A stretch of 50,030 nt of DNA, from assembly GCA_001687465.1 (NCBI GenBank), contig LVLI01001199.1:1-50030 (forward strand), given 5' to 3'. Positions 30,769 through 42,004 of the stretch are shown here, one piece after another; within the stretch, counting starts at the first letter, position 1, and each line of letters starts with the position of its first letter. The position numbers were made by a program, and so were the translations under genes. The notes under the pieces were generated by a model. It saw nothing but the letters and a program-made list of their open reading frames with translations, had not been told where the DNA came from and made no database searches. This DNA comes from Halocafeteria seosinensis (taxonomy: Eukaryota; Sar; Bigyra; Bicosoecida).

Positions 30769-33700
30769 TTTGTGGGAGCGGTGACAGGCCTATACCGTAT
30801 TACCCTAGTCTCAAGGTGCTGCTGTATAGAGTTCGTAGTATCCTTTTATTGGGATGACAGTACGGGATGCGTATAGTATCACAGCACTGAACAACGAAGC
30901 AAACAAAAAATTCCAACGGAACGTCGGCAACAGAAGCTGGTTCTCAACCAAAGCGCCGCCAGCGGACTATAAGTAACGGAGGAATACCACGCCGAGAAAT
31001 TGCTCTGCCCGCGCAAAGTGTTGAATATCTCTTCTTGGTATCAATAATATGTATGCACTGAATTCGTGCTTGTGAGTGAGCCTTTGGAGGCGCGAAGAAA
31101 AAAGCTTTACTCACAGTTGTTCTGGGTTCAATCTGCTGTTAGACGCAATCAAAAGCACTGGTGGTAACTACAGAGTTACACAAACTATTGGGGATCTCAA
31201 CCAATCTTGACGTATGTGGCGGCTACGCAGATTGTTGTTTAAACAATCCTGAATTTCTTAATGCTCTTGTTTCGAGCATTCACGTCCTAGCTCCGGGGTG
31301 CAGGAAATCATATCCATGTACCTCACGCGAGTCGCAAGCAAGGTGACTCGGTTTCCATACCCGCGTCTGGGGGATCACAGAGGGGGGCAAAAAGACTCTC
31401 GGACCGTCTCGGTCCGGTCTCGGAGCTGTAGAGATCGGGGACTGGTACGCCCGCAGCATGTCTAGCGGCGGCTATGTTACCAAGAGCCCCTTTGGCTACA
31501 CTCGGATCCCATGTATCTAGCTGAGTCCCGCGGAAGAATGGAAGGCTGGGATGTAGAGCTTCCAGGGCCTGCAGCAGAACCTGGAAACCGGTTTCACGGC
31601 CCTTTGTCCCATTCACCGAAACCTGACCCTTGAGAAAGAAGAAGCACCTTTTCCATTTAGCGTTGTTTCGACACCTCCCAATAGCATGATGGTGATATCC
31701 GCATAGAAAGGGCACATGCTACGCTGGTGTTCAAAAGTGTGAGGGACTGACCGCTCAGCCTGAAGAATTCTGCCGTTCCGGCTCCGAACGCAGAACACTG
31801 TACTGGCTTGCAAACATGCAAGTCTTATGAAGAGGTACACTGGGTTTTGGAATTTCCCCCCATTATAGAGCGTTTGCACGTGTGTCTTTTACTGAGCACC
31901 GAACTTACCCAGGCAACCTGAGGCAAGCCGGAACTCTGAAGCGCCATACAGTAGTGTATCACTACGAACAGCTGGCTTTGTTGTTAACACAATATCAAAC
32001 GAGATATGAAGCAGTCTATTTGTTGATTCCCTGTCCTTGCTACGACGGTATAAATATGGTGACACCAAGTCTTCTCAAGAGCAGCAGCCCAAGCTCAACG
32101 CCAGCTAGGCAACCGCAAGCCAGGCGAGAGTGGGATTACCAGGAAATGCTAAGACGTGGTAGAAAGAGAGAAGCTGCAGGCATGCAGTTGATCGGGATAT
32201 ATCGGATTGCAATTTGGATAGATGTTATCGTTGCCCCATGGCAAGGAAGTTTCTTCTGGAGCAGCGCCGACAGCGACCCCACACTAAAAGTTCCAGAGTA
32301 TTACCTTCCACGAACGAATCCCGAAGGAAGTTGCATGTATGAAGGCTATTAATTATCTATGGAAACACCATTGAAACAGATGGAATTGAATCTGTTGGAT
32401 TTAATGAAGCTCGTACAATTCCCAAGACGGCTGTAGCCGGTGCCGATTGACTACAATCGTTGGTTCAATTGTTTGCGAACTGATAGTCTATGTTTAATGC
32501 GCCCCAAACTTCTTTGTGTTTTCCCCAAGGTGAGGATGCCCATTGACCCATTTAAATGGATGAGGCTGCATTTCCGGGGTCACAGTACCAGTATGCGAAG
32601 ATGGGAGAATCAGATGGAGAGCCACGACAGCCCCCTTTTGTCCGGGCTAACCGTAAGATGCGTATACTTCATGAAATTTTGTCCACTTGTCAGCTACTGT
32701 GCGATACAAGTATTGCGACCAGAGGCCGGAACGTGTCCACAGTGTGAGCGCTGCACACCTGTGCATGTGTATGCTAAATCTGAGGCAGTCATTGACTACA
32801 TCAGGTCAGTGATCAGTGCACATGTGTACGATTTGACCATGACTGGTCGCAGAAACATGACAACTTACTAGAGAATTGAAAGAAGGGCAAAGGAAGCTCT
32901 GAAGAACAGCGCCAATATCCAACGCAACCCTTGTCTCTTGACCCTTGCCCCTGTGCCGCGCTTGCGAGACTGCGTGTGTGGTTTGTCGAAGCACTTCCCC
33001 AGTTGCGATCCCGGGATAATAATGTTGCCATATGACGCGGCTAGCGTGTTTGGTTTTCACATAGAGAGATGAAGTAGATATGGTACAAGCTGATGCACTC
33101 TCAGAGCTTCTATGTGACGTAATGAGTTACTGTAGTTATACCGACTCTTTCGTTCCCGTATCCCTTTGGTTCAGTAGCCAACCGCCACGTTGTCATGAAC
33201 TAACTAACTAAAGGTGTATTCTGTTCGCCCGTGGATTCCTATCGTCCATCATTTGCACAGAATATTGGGCACGTTTCAGTGTCTTCGAGGTCTCCGTCCG
33301 GACAACGTGGCTTTGCGCAACAATGATGAGCGGAAATTGACAGACACCGGCGGAGTTCATAGTTGCCACCATCTACCAGCTCTGCCTTCAGCCCGCCCAG
33401 CGAAGTACTGATAGCTCCGGCTCCTGAACTACTTCCATCGCTTGGCTTAGTTCTCCAATAGGTGCTTTTAAGGCACAACCTTGGTGATCGCAAATCGGGT
33501 GCGGGGTTAAAACATTGTGTTCCTGTTCGCGGACAGTTCTTCAGGGTTTCTTTTTCTATATTTACTGTGAAATTCCTCTTCCGGATTGTCTCACTTGCAT
33601 TACTCGGTGGTATATGTCGGAAGACCTCGGTCAGGTCCTCAGAGTTAAATTAATATGAATGATGGGTTGCAGATCTGTGGGGAGTGTTTCCCGTGCTTCG

Positions 33701-34172
33701 AAGGCGCACAAATATACAAACGTTTAATACTGATCTCACTGTAACGTAATTTTCATCCCTTTTATATCAATTGTATGCAAGGATAGGGCTTGGTTTCAGC
33801 GTAGTTGCTCCCGGGCCTCCAGCCTCAGGCTCCAGGAGTCCAGGACTCCAGGGGCTGGCGTTTGAAGCCATACTTCAACGTGCGAGTGCCAGCGGCGAGC
33901 AGTAAACGGAAACCTGTGATTAGGTATCGGATACTATTGTAGACATACCGTGTTGCAATGACTGCATGCACGTATTTTGATCAGCCGTATATATTTGCAT
34001 GTATAGAAATTGACTGCCTTGGCTAAGCGTAATCGGTGCATACACGAGATAATCGCAACAGAATTTTGGCGCGCTCGGTTCAGAGGTGTTGCATGGTTTA
34101 TGTGGTTGCATGCACCACGCAACATTCAATTATACGTGAATCGCATCATTTTGGTAAACTGCCTACTTCAAA
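30769..34172. other. 3.4-kb region without a convincing gene
   Basis: Frames of 60-156 codons occur on both strands. The longest (31882-32352 plus; its first ATG is at 32056) and a minus pair at 31323-31879 have no recognisable domain and no in-phase splice partner I could establish. A Pro/Ser-poor CCAG-rich patch lies at 33805-33860, with several near-tandem GGAGTCCAGGACTCCAGG-like units, and a small GGTCCG inverted repeat lies near 31399-31420. The stretch may hold a non-coding gene, decayed mobile DNA or simply promoters of the flanking genes. Confidence 0.45.
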
Positions 34173-35217
34173 ATGTATTACGGAAGAAAGGCGGAGCCCA
34201 AGGCCTCGAAAATAACCTACCAGCGTGATGTTGAACGCAACTATGAACTGCACCGAAGGCGTTTACAGAAAATCAAACCAAGCGTTGACAATAAGCCACC
34301 AAAACAGTGCAAACATTTAAGGAGAAACCTAAAGAAAGAGCAAATGCTAGAGGGTGAGTTTCGTGTATTACAATGGGGGAATTGCACTACCTAGCAACCA
34401 AAACGACTAACTAGCTGTTGGCGGACTTGCCTGCTGCAGAACGATACGCTAAGATCGAGCATGAGAACCGCGTACTGTTGCAGAAAATGTCAGAGATCAT
34501 GCAAAGCGATGGATTGGATAACATCAATGAGGAGCAACAATATGGGCACAGTATGAACAGAACGCAGAGAAAGCGGGAGCTGCAGAAAATTACCAGAGAG
34601 AACCAGGTGGGGTTATGAAGCACGATCAAAATTGGCGTGCAGACAATTTTGTTTTTGACGTATGTCGTTTTCTTATGAAAAACTGCAGCAAATACTACGG
34701 CGAATTCAACAAACGATGCCAATGTACAACCACTGGGAATGGGAACGTGACCGCGAGTATCAGGAGAGGCTCGTTAACAATATCTGCGAATACCAACCAT
34801 CCATCACCACAAAAAGTAGCTTACTTGGAGGACGAAGTAGCACAATGTCAAAGAGTAAGGGCAAAGCATAGACGATATAGGCGATGTTACCTTTATTAAC
34901 AGGAGCTGCTCACTGTGGTTACAGGTCAAGGCTCACTAGCTCAGCGTTCAAGTTTAGCGGGAATTGGGGCGTCGGTTACTTCTCAAGGAGATGGACATGG
35001 ATATTCAAGCACAGGCGGAATGCCTAAATCTGGCGGACATACCGCATCTCATGGTCAGCTTCCTTCGGGCAAGGGCGCCGGAACAGGGGGAGGTAGCCAC
35101 CAGCCGTCTAACATTTTGGGTAGTTCTTATTCTCATGGAATGTCATCATCCCACGGCATGTCCGTTTCAGCTTCGCAGCCTTCTTTATTCCAGTCAGGCA
35201 GTCAGGGTGGGACATAG
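34173..35217 (+). CDS. CFAP97-domain (KIAA1430/Hemingway-like) protein
   Basis: Four exons (34173-34353, 34440-34606, 34689-34854, 34925-35217; introns 86, 82, 70 nt) join in phase to 268 aa. CFAP97 family proteins are associated with cilia and flagella, notably sperm axonemes. Residues ~20-150 are the domain: HRRRLQKIKPSVDNKPPK, then LKKEQMLEERYAKIEHENR, LLQKMSEIM, RKRELQKITRENQQILRRI, and YNHWEWERD. The order and spacing match the short CFAP97D subgroup. The remaining ~110 residues are a Gly/Ser/His-rich tail with SSYSHGMSSSHGMS-like repeats, probably disordered. The ATG at 34173 fits the family's N-terminus. Confidence 0.85.
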
Positions 35218-35656
35218 TGATACTGGGTACTTGTCAATACCACTTGGTACTGTTGATTGCCTCCTTGTCACTTCTAATAATGGAAGCTTAATTGTTAGGT
35301 GAGTCGGGCTTAACAGAAATACACATAAGTTGTTAGCCAAATCGTAGGGCTCACACCTTTACAGTGGTGTTATCCCCATTGGAATTGCCCACTTCTGAGT
35401 CAATGCAGCGTCGAGACGGTCACGACTGAAGGGCTTCTGTTTCAACCAAACCACGATTTAGCATACATAGAAATACCCACTATCGTATCTGTACGCTCCA
35501 GAAGAAAACGCTTGGTAGGCCCAACGTGATGTCCGTAATAAAGGAACAGATAGACTTAGAAACACGCAATAAGCGTCGCAATTACGGGTGAAGAAGTTCA
35601 GAGGGTGACACAGTACTATAGATGCAAAAAATGACCTTTGTTCCACCAACTGAGAT
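35218..35656. other. Intergenic region, 439 bp
   Basis: It runs between the CFAP97-domain stop and tRNA-Tyr. I see no gene and no strong structure. The 5' flank of the tRNA would need no signals here because its A and B boxes are internal. Confidence 0.5.
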
Positions 35657-35753
35657 CTCGGCATAGCTCAGGGGTAGAGCGATGGACTGTAGAGGTATTG
35701 CAACAACACGGGCAGTGTTCCATTGGTCCCCGGTTCAAATCCGGGTGCCGAGA
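35657..35753 (+). tRNA. trnY-GUA: tRNA-Tyr (GUA) with 25-nt intron
   Basis: The cloverleaf is complete: acceptor CTCGGCA/TGCCGAG with discriminator A (35753), D stem GCTC/GAGC, anticodon stem ATGGA/TCCAT, and T arm CCCGG-TTCAAAT-CCGGG. The anticodon GTA is at 35689-35691. A 25-nt intron (35693-35717) sits one base 3' of the anticodon, the canonical eukaryotic nuclear position. tRNA-Tyr genes commonly carry such introns, removed by the tRNA splicing endonuclease. The internal A box (TAGCTCAGGGG) and B box (GGTTCAAATCC) are present. The CCA end is not encoded. Confidence 0.96.
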
Positions 35754-35762
35754 CTCCTCGGA

Positions 35763-35785
35763 TTTTTTTTTTTATTTTTTTTTTT
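35763..35785 (+). terminator. RNA polymerase III terminator, double T11 run
   Basis: Two runs of eleven T separated by one A begin 9 nt after the tRNA discriminator base. Four or more T residues suffice for Pol III termination, so this is a strong terminator for the tRNA-Tyr gene. Confidence 0.85.
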
Positions 35786-36338
35786 ACAATATTTATTTCC
35801 TTCTTTTGTTTACCCCCTTCATGTTCATAAAATAAAGCAACTGTCAACGCGTAAGCTAAGTTAAACATTCGCTTAGTCAGCGTCATGTATGCGCGGTGTT
35901 GTACCAGGGTCCAGGAGTTGATGGGGTTCAACTTCACAACCGTGAAAAGCTGATTTTGGGGAATCTGACGCGAAACGAAAACAGTGCAGAACTATACAAC
36001 AAAATCCTCAATATTTACAAATGTAAGGGAGTTGCTTTCTTTCGTCGGAAACGGAATGGGAGTCCTGGACGTGACTTGCGGAAGCTGCGCAGTGCGCACG
36101 GCAACTTACTGTAGGGATGCACTGAAGGAGTATTTTGGCTTTTACGTCCGTGAATTTGGGCTAAAATGCATAAGGCGAGTGGAACCGGGCGGGCTCCGGG
36201 CCCGGTGTTGACATTTTTACAAGCACTACGTCAATTTACACTGATTATACCTCCAGGAATTACACCCTACAAGAATGATTCAGTAAAACTATACCACAAT
36301 GGTATGCAGTTGCTCTAGGGATTCATGATTCATGGTTT
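35786..36338. other. Intergenic region, 553 bp
   Basis: Short overlapping plus-strand frames (35896-36211) start at non-ATG codons and show no domain. No RNA structure is evident. The stretch includes the 3' flank of the minus-strand gene that follows. Confidence 0.45.
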
Positions 36339-37638
36339 TCACTCCGAAAATACAGCCTCCGCTATTCCTGCAGCTGTCGGAGACGATGAGGAGGAGCTGT
36401 TTGCCTTCTTTTTCCCTTTTCCAGAACGCGAAGGAGTGTTCTCAGACTTTTGCAATTGGGCTAGGGGAAGACCAGTATTCTTTCCATTCACGCGCTCGCC
36501 GACGTGCTGAGAAAGCGTTTGTGAAATGTTGCTAGTTTCTCGACCAGTGTAGAGGCTGATAGCTTTCCCAATAGAGCTTTGCAGTTCGGAAAGTGTAACT
36601 GGTCTTTTCTCTTGCTTTTCGGCTCGACATTGTCCATTAAAATAGGACTGGACAACCTGTTCATGAGAGGTGGATTCACCATCCGCATCGTAAAGGAGTG
36701 TATCCATAGTCTTCTCCATCGTGTTCATTACTCGGATATAGACGATCGAAGCACCACAGTCGATACAAACAAGAAGTCCACATTGCCGGCGTGACGTAGG
36801 TTTGAAGGCTTGTACCCGATGCTCCCCGACATGTTGTGGTGTTCCGTAGTACGCATCGTAATCACTGACCTCGTCTCGGGACTGAATGTCTTCCAGTATT
36901 CTTGTATAGGAAGCTGTGTCCCTTTTCTGTCTTTTTTTGCTATTCGACGGATCACCAGAGTCGGATTCCTCTACAGGCGCCGTCTTCTTGCGTGGCTTTT
37001 TCGGTGCGGCACTACCGCTGTTGTTCTCACCGCTCTCAGATTCTTTCTTTGAGCGCTTTAATTTGCGCGAACGGGACTTGTGTTTTCGGCCTGAAGAAGA
37101 GTATTCCCCAACAGGGGAGGAGGACGACCCCTGAAGTAAAGATAAGGCTGCCGCGGCATTCAGATCGTTTTCACTGTTCTTGTCGTTGCCCTCCTGGAAA
37201 TCATCAAATCCAGGAATCGGTACACTGCTGGCACTAGTTTGACGAAATAACGTGCTTATACTAGACTCCCGTGCTATATCTGACGTTTGTGCATCATTAG
37301 AAACTGAAGCTCCTGTTCTTTCTGGCGAATAGTCTTCATTCCCTACGTAGCCAAATGCACCAAGGTCTACGGAGCCAAAGGTATCGGTGGATTCCTGGCG
37401 GTTTACCCCGCTTGAAGACATTCCTCCAACGTATTCCAAAGAGTATCCATTTGCTCCTGCACAGAGAGATAACGAAAAAAATACAAATCGGGATGAACAT
37501 AAATTGATCGCTCTAATCGGCAGCTCCTATACAAGGCGTTTGCGTGAGGAACATGGCCTCAGCTCGTCCTCTACTGGAGAAAATATGATATTTATTGAAC
37601 TTACCTTTGGGAGAACCTGGTTGATCTTCCGAAGCCAT
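36339..37638 (-). CDS. Unknown protein, CxxC/YTGR-domain family member 3 (383 aa)
   Basis: Two exons (37638-37605 and 37456-36339, intron 148 nt) join in phase; the short first exon codes MASEDQPGSPK. Residues 1-110 are acidic and Ser-rich and include a NAAAALSLLQG helix similar to the FQAAQALHSMM helix of the member at 4722-7751. Residues ~130-195 are Lys/Arg-rich (KHKSRSRKLKRSKKE, KKRQKR), likely nuclear signals. The shared domain covers ~208-330: SDY, HRV, P-x3-R-x-CG-LLVC-x2-C (C242, C245), LLYDAD, SYFNGQC, SLYTGR (312-317) and ISQTLSQHV (322-330). It is clearly closest to the 282-aa member. The tail is Lys then Ser-rich. It is divergent from SNM1 across a 677-bp region. Function unknown. 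Confidence 0.82.
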
Positions 37639-38315
37639 TGTATCACGTTAAATGAAGGTTCGTCTTCTTTGTGTTGGCGGCCGATGGCAATTGACGGAGC
37701 AGAAATAGGGCTCCGAAAGGAGATCTTGGTTGGAATATCTCACCAAGGAAGGGAAAAGCGTGTATTTTGAACGAAAAAGAGAAGGGAAAAGCTCGTACAG
37801 TTCCTTCTCGTGTAGACTGTGTCGGTGGTAATTGTATATCGCAAGTGACTGCCTGGTTTTCTTACAAGATTTCGGTCGTGAAGCACTTTGTGGAGCATGT
37901 TCACAATCACATTGTATATCATGTGAATGTGTGCTCCACATGTGAATGAGAGCCAAAGCAAAATTACAAAAAAGCTCTTGAGGGAAAAATAAGGGGAGGA
38001 GGGGCTAGCAGGGCAACGGCTAGCGTTCCCCTCAGCGCAGGAGGTTGAAGTTGCCGCCAAGTCCGGAGGACAGGTTGAAGTTGGCAGTGACTCGAAACTT
38101 TCGAGTCGAAAGGCTCCATTATAGCGACAGAACTAGTCCTACTAAGGCAATGTTTGCGGGACTAGTTTTAATTCATTGCTCCCTTGATTCTTCTTGGTTC
38201 TATTACCGCGAGGGGGCCTCCGAACAGAGGCTTAAACGCTAAACGGCCGGAAGCCGCCTACACATTTGAATTCCAAGCCATAGTAACCCGGTCTCACTTG
38301 GGCCCACATTTAACG
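37639..38315. other. Bidirectional promoter region, 677 bp
   Basis: It lies between divergent start codons (minus gene at 37638, SNM1 at 38316). Open frames here lack ATG starts or domains. A short direct duplication of the GAGGTTGAAGTTG type occurs near 38039-38086. Nothing else stands out. Confidence 0.5.
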
Positions 38316-40773
38316 ATGGAAAACTATAATCATCTGGACACTTACTGCCCATCCCAAGGACCCCTACCCATCGACCAGTTTGAGTTTTCCTCCCAAGAGG
38401 ACACTTCTGAGTCCCGGGCGGCAAATGGAAGTACTTCGGAGGTGCACGCGGATACAAGCACATTCGAAGAAGTGCCGACGTCTTCCAGCTTTGAGACGCT
38501 CGACATGGATTTTCTCTCCCAAACCCAACGAAATGGTACAGAAAACACAAAAGATACAGATGCATTGGATGAGGACGATGAGCATGGAACTCCTCTCTCC
38601 CAGCTACGTGGAGTCGGAGCAGAAGCTGAACGTGTGGACGATGACGTCCAGATCATAGACAATGGCACTCATCAAAGCACATCTCACGAAAAAGGCTCCT
38701 CAGTTGGTGCCTCTGCGGTCCTAATGCAGAATGCCCGAATGTTAAACCAGAAACAAAGAACAGAGTATGTGGCTAACCTCAGAAGACCCAGCAGGTTCGA
38801 CCATCATCGATGTCCCTTTTTCAAGAAAATCCCCAAGACCGATTTCATTGTGGATGGCTTCCAATGGGCATCGCCTCGGTTGAGTCGGAACTACTTTTTG
38901 ACTCATTTCCACGCGGGTAAGTACTCGAACAGCCCGTAGAATTGAAAACCCGCTCGAACATGGAGGAACTTCTTGTTACACTGCATCCACAGATCACTAC
39001 GTCGGTCTCAACAGAAGTTTCAACTATGGAACAATTTATTGCTCAATAACAACTGCTCGATTGGCACATAAGCGGCTAGGAATTCCCTGGAGGTTCTTCA
39101 AGCCGCTCCCAAAGAATTCGTTTGTCGAAATCAACCACACCAGAGTTGCTGCAATTGATGCAAACCATTGTCCTGGAGCAGTTATGTTCCTCTTTGTGCT
39201 TCCGGACGGATGCTCCTATCTGCATGTTGGTAAGTATCGGGTCGGCAGGTTATACCTGTGTAGCAGTCGCCTATGACATGACTTTTATTTTATTTCTTCA
39301 CTCTCTTCTTGAAGGTGATTTTCGCTGGCACGAGAAGATGAAACAGAACGAATTGCTTAGGCAATATAGTCGATTCTCCACTGCGAAGTTTAAGGGACTT
39401 TTCCTGGACACGACGTACTGCAAACCTCAGTATAACTTTCCCCTTCAGAAAGAGTCAAGTAAGCAATATGGCGCCCTACGGTTTCTGAGGAAACAATTAC
39501 ACAATACTGGACAACGATGTGGTGCAGTTGACGCAGTCTTGGAGCTAGTAAAGAAGTATGCCGATGATAGTGGTGTATTATTTGTTTTCGGAAGGTAGGC
39601 AGTAAATACCCCACTCGAAAAAACAAATTCGGTTCGCGTCATAACTCTTTCCGCATCCAGCTACTCGATTGGAAAGGAGAGGCCCTGGATCAAGGCCGCC
39701 CAATTACTGAATTCACCGGTACGTGACGAATTGGGATCAAGCGTTAAGTTTTCTTCGGGTAGCACTTCGGCGAAGGTATTTTTCTCCAGGTCTACGTGAA
39801 CAACCGACGGCTAGAAAGTCTCCACTGCTATGAAGAGCTGCCAAACGAAGTTAGACAAAATCTAACAACCGATCCGGAAAAGTCCAGAGTGCACGTGATT
39901 CCAATGCAGCAACTGAGTTTAGTGCGTTTGGCCCCCATGCTCCAGAGATTCCGCAAGCAGTATCAGGAGTCTACCAACGACAGCTCTGAATCCATCAGCA
40001 CTCCAACATATCAAGGAAACGACGTTACCAGGCGCGTAACTGGTATTGACAAGTTCTTTGGAGGCTCCAATAGTTCCAAGAAGAACAGACGGAAGCATAA
40101 AGAGAAGAATTTAGCGGCACAATTCGCCAAGCTGAGAGAATTATCAGCTGACAAGCCTCTAGAAGAGGCTTCACGTGGCAACTGCACTCTCGATTCGGCA
40201 TCATTTACATCGTTCAGTGCTAATGCGCTGAAGTCCTACAAATCTGACAGATACCCTGGTTTTCATTCCATGGTAGCGTTTCGACCAACGGGATGGATAT
40301 GGGATGCTGTTGATACAGAAAATAGCGGTAACAATCCGGAAGAGGGTGTCACAGAGAAACGCAGCTCTCCATTGATATACGTTACCACATCCTTTGGGAC
40401 CTCTATTCCAGTATCTGTCTCTAAGCGCAGTGGTGGCGCCAAGCTAGCAACGGAATCGAACCAACCTAACGAGGAAGATCTTGCTCCGACTCAAATGCGA
40501 CAGACTCAGCAACAGACACAGGCACTTGAGGACACCACCAACGTAAGAAGGAAGCGGAGGCGTCGCGAAAAGCAGTCAACTGGTGGGCAGAGCGCCGCTA
40601 TCAAGGGTGGTATCACACTGTACGGCATACCGTACAGCGAGCATTCGTCATTCCCCGAACTCCGCGATTGTGTCGATTTCTTTCAACCTGAAAACATCAT
40701 ACCAACTGTCAATTGTCAAACTGCAGAAGATGCCAACAACACCGTTCATCTTCTAAGAGGAATGCATGTCTAG
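38316..40773 (+). CDS. SNM1: SNM1/PSO2-type DNA crosslink-repair nuclease
   Basis: Six exons (38316-38916, 38993-39229, 39315-39458, 39528-39594, 39661-39718, 39790-40773; introns 76, 85, 69, 66, 71 nt) join in phase to 696 aa. SNM1A/Pso2 is a beta-CASP metallo-beta-lactamase 5' exonuclease for interstrand crosslink repair. After an acidic N-terminus comes HRCPFFKKIPKTDFIVDGF, the family entry motif, then HFHADH (197-202, metal ligands, split by intron 1), DANHCPGAVMFLF, HVGDFRWH, LDTTYC and FVFGSYSIGKER. The C-terminal half includes a long disordered insert, then GIPYSEHSSFPEL with the beta-CASP His, and FFQPENIIPTVNC. GIDKFFGG within the insert resembles a PCNA-interacting motif. No UBZ finger is seen. 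Its stop codon directly abuts that of NAT9 on the other strand. Confidence 0.93.
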
Positions 40774-41790
40774 CTAATGATACGTTAGAGTAATGCGCGT
40801 GCTTGATTGATCGTCACTCTCCTTCACGGTGTATCCTGCGACGGACATGATACCCTTAGAAGTCTCGCCAAGGATACCGTCACTGCCAACTGAGTCCTGT
40901 CCTCGTCAAAACACAGTAAAAGTTGATATTATGGTATGGTATGTTTGTGTGTAGCTGAACTGTGGACGTACCATATCCAATGTAAGATGGACCTCCGAAA
41001 ATGCTTCGATCCGGCGTTGTTCCTTGAATCCTAAACTCTGAAACAGCTGAATGGATCCTTCATTACTTTCATTGATCTTAACTACGAATTGCTTTGTCTG
41101 TAAGTAGTCTACGGCGAACCATATCATCAGAATGCACGCTTCGCGTGCAATACCCTTGCGACGACTGTCCTCTCGGGCAGTCATCACCATCAGCTCCGCC
41201 GTCTCGTACCCGTCTCCCTCGAAAAACATGTTAATATCTCCAGCCATGGCTGTATAAACGTAAGTGTAGTGTGACAATAGATGCCTGTATGCTTATATGG
41301 CATAACTACTCGCATTAGTACCTCGGATTTCATCATCGGGGCTCATGGTGAGCATTCCACATTGCTTATGCTGGTCCATGTCTCCGTCAAGAATGATGAA
41401 AGTGCATTCTGTTCATAGCAAGTAACACATGTGAAATGTAAGACGGCAGAATTATTCTTCAAATCGTGAACGTCTCACTATCTTTATCCTCTCTCCACGA
41501 CTTTTGCATGTCGTACTCTTCTCGTAAACTCAAAGGCTCCGACCCCGTCATTTCTGAGTAGTCCACGTCGTCGATATCTTACACGATCCACCGATGCATC
41601 CCCGTGCACACGTACCTCGTAGCCAAGGATCCTGCATCCAGGCATGGTATTTTTCGACATGCCATGGTTGATATGGGACCAACCGGCATTTGTCGCCGCT
41701 CTGCGACGTCAAAGAGTGAGCTACCAAAGAGATGGAGAAGGAAAAAATCCGTATCCAACTTACAAGAGTGAGGGTCTCGTTGATTCGCAT
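40774..41790 (-). CDS. NAT9: N-acetyltransferase 9 (NAT9) homologue
   Basis: Six exons (41790-41764, 41700-41616, 41553-41479, 41408-41322, 41249-40972, 40896-40774) join in phase to 224 aa, about NAT9 length. It is a GNAT-fold acetyltransferase; animal NAT9 affects microtubule stability. The order of motifs matches the family: MRINETLTL, RLVPYQPWHVEKYHAWM, MTGSEPLSLREEYDMQ, KCTFIILDGD, GDINMFF, ELMVMTAREDSRRKGIAREA (acetyl-CoA loop R-x2-G-x-A), and LFQSLGF. Intron lengths are 63, 62, 70, 72 and 75. An alternative acceptor 24 nt upstream for intron 2 keeps frame and would add eight residues; the chosen one matches the family length exactly. The last exon is inferred from an in-phase open frame; without it the protein would end ~20 residues past the GNAT core. 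Confidence 0.88.
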
Positions 41791-42004
41791 CGCGCACTAG
41801 CTTATTGACTAATGGCATCAACACGCCTAGTATGCACAGGACAGTACTGTCAGTAGCAGGTATCGAAATCATTCTTAATGTCGTGAGCTTCACAGATCTA
41901 CAGCAAGTTTGCTTGCGCTGGATGGAGTGTATTGTTGTTGTTGGCAATCACGCGGAGAAAAGAGCACTCCTACGGTCAGCAGCAGCTGCCAATTGCTTTT
42001 GACT

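Noticed and set aside
31323-31879. Minus-strand frames suggestive of a mobile-element protein
   Set aside because: Composition loosely recalls retroelement proteins but I could not find a conserved motif, and the two frames overlap.
35896-36211. Two overlapping plus-strand frames after tRNA-Tyr
   Set aside because: No ATG start, no domain, and no in-phase splice extension.
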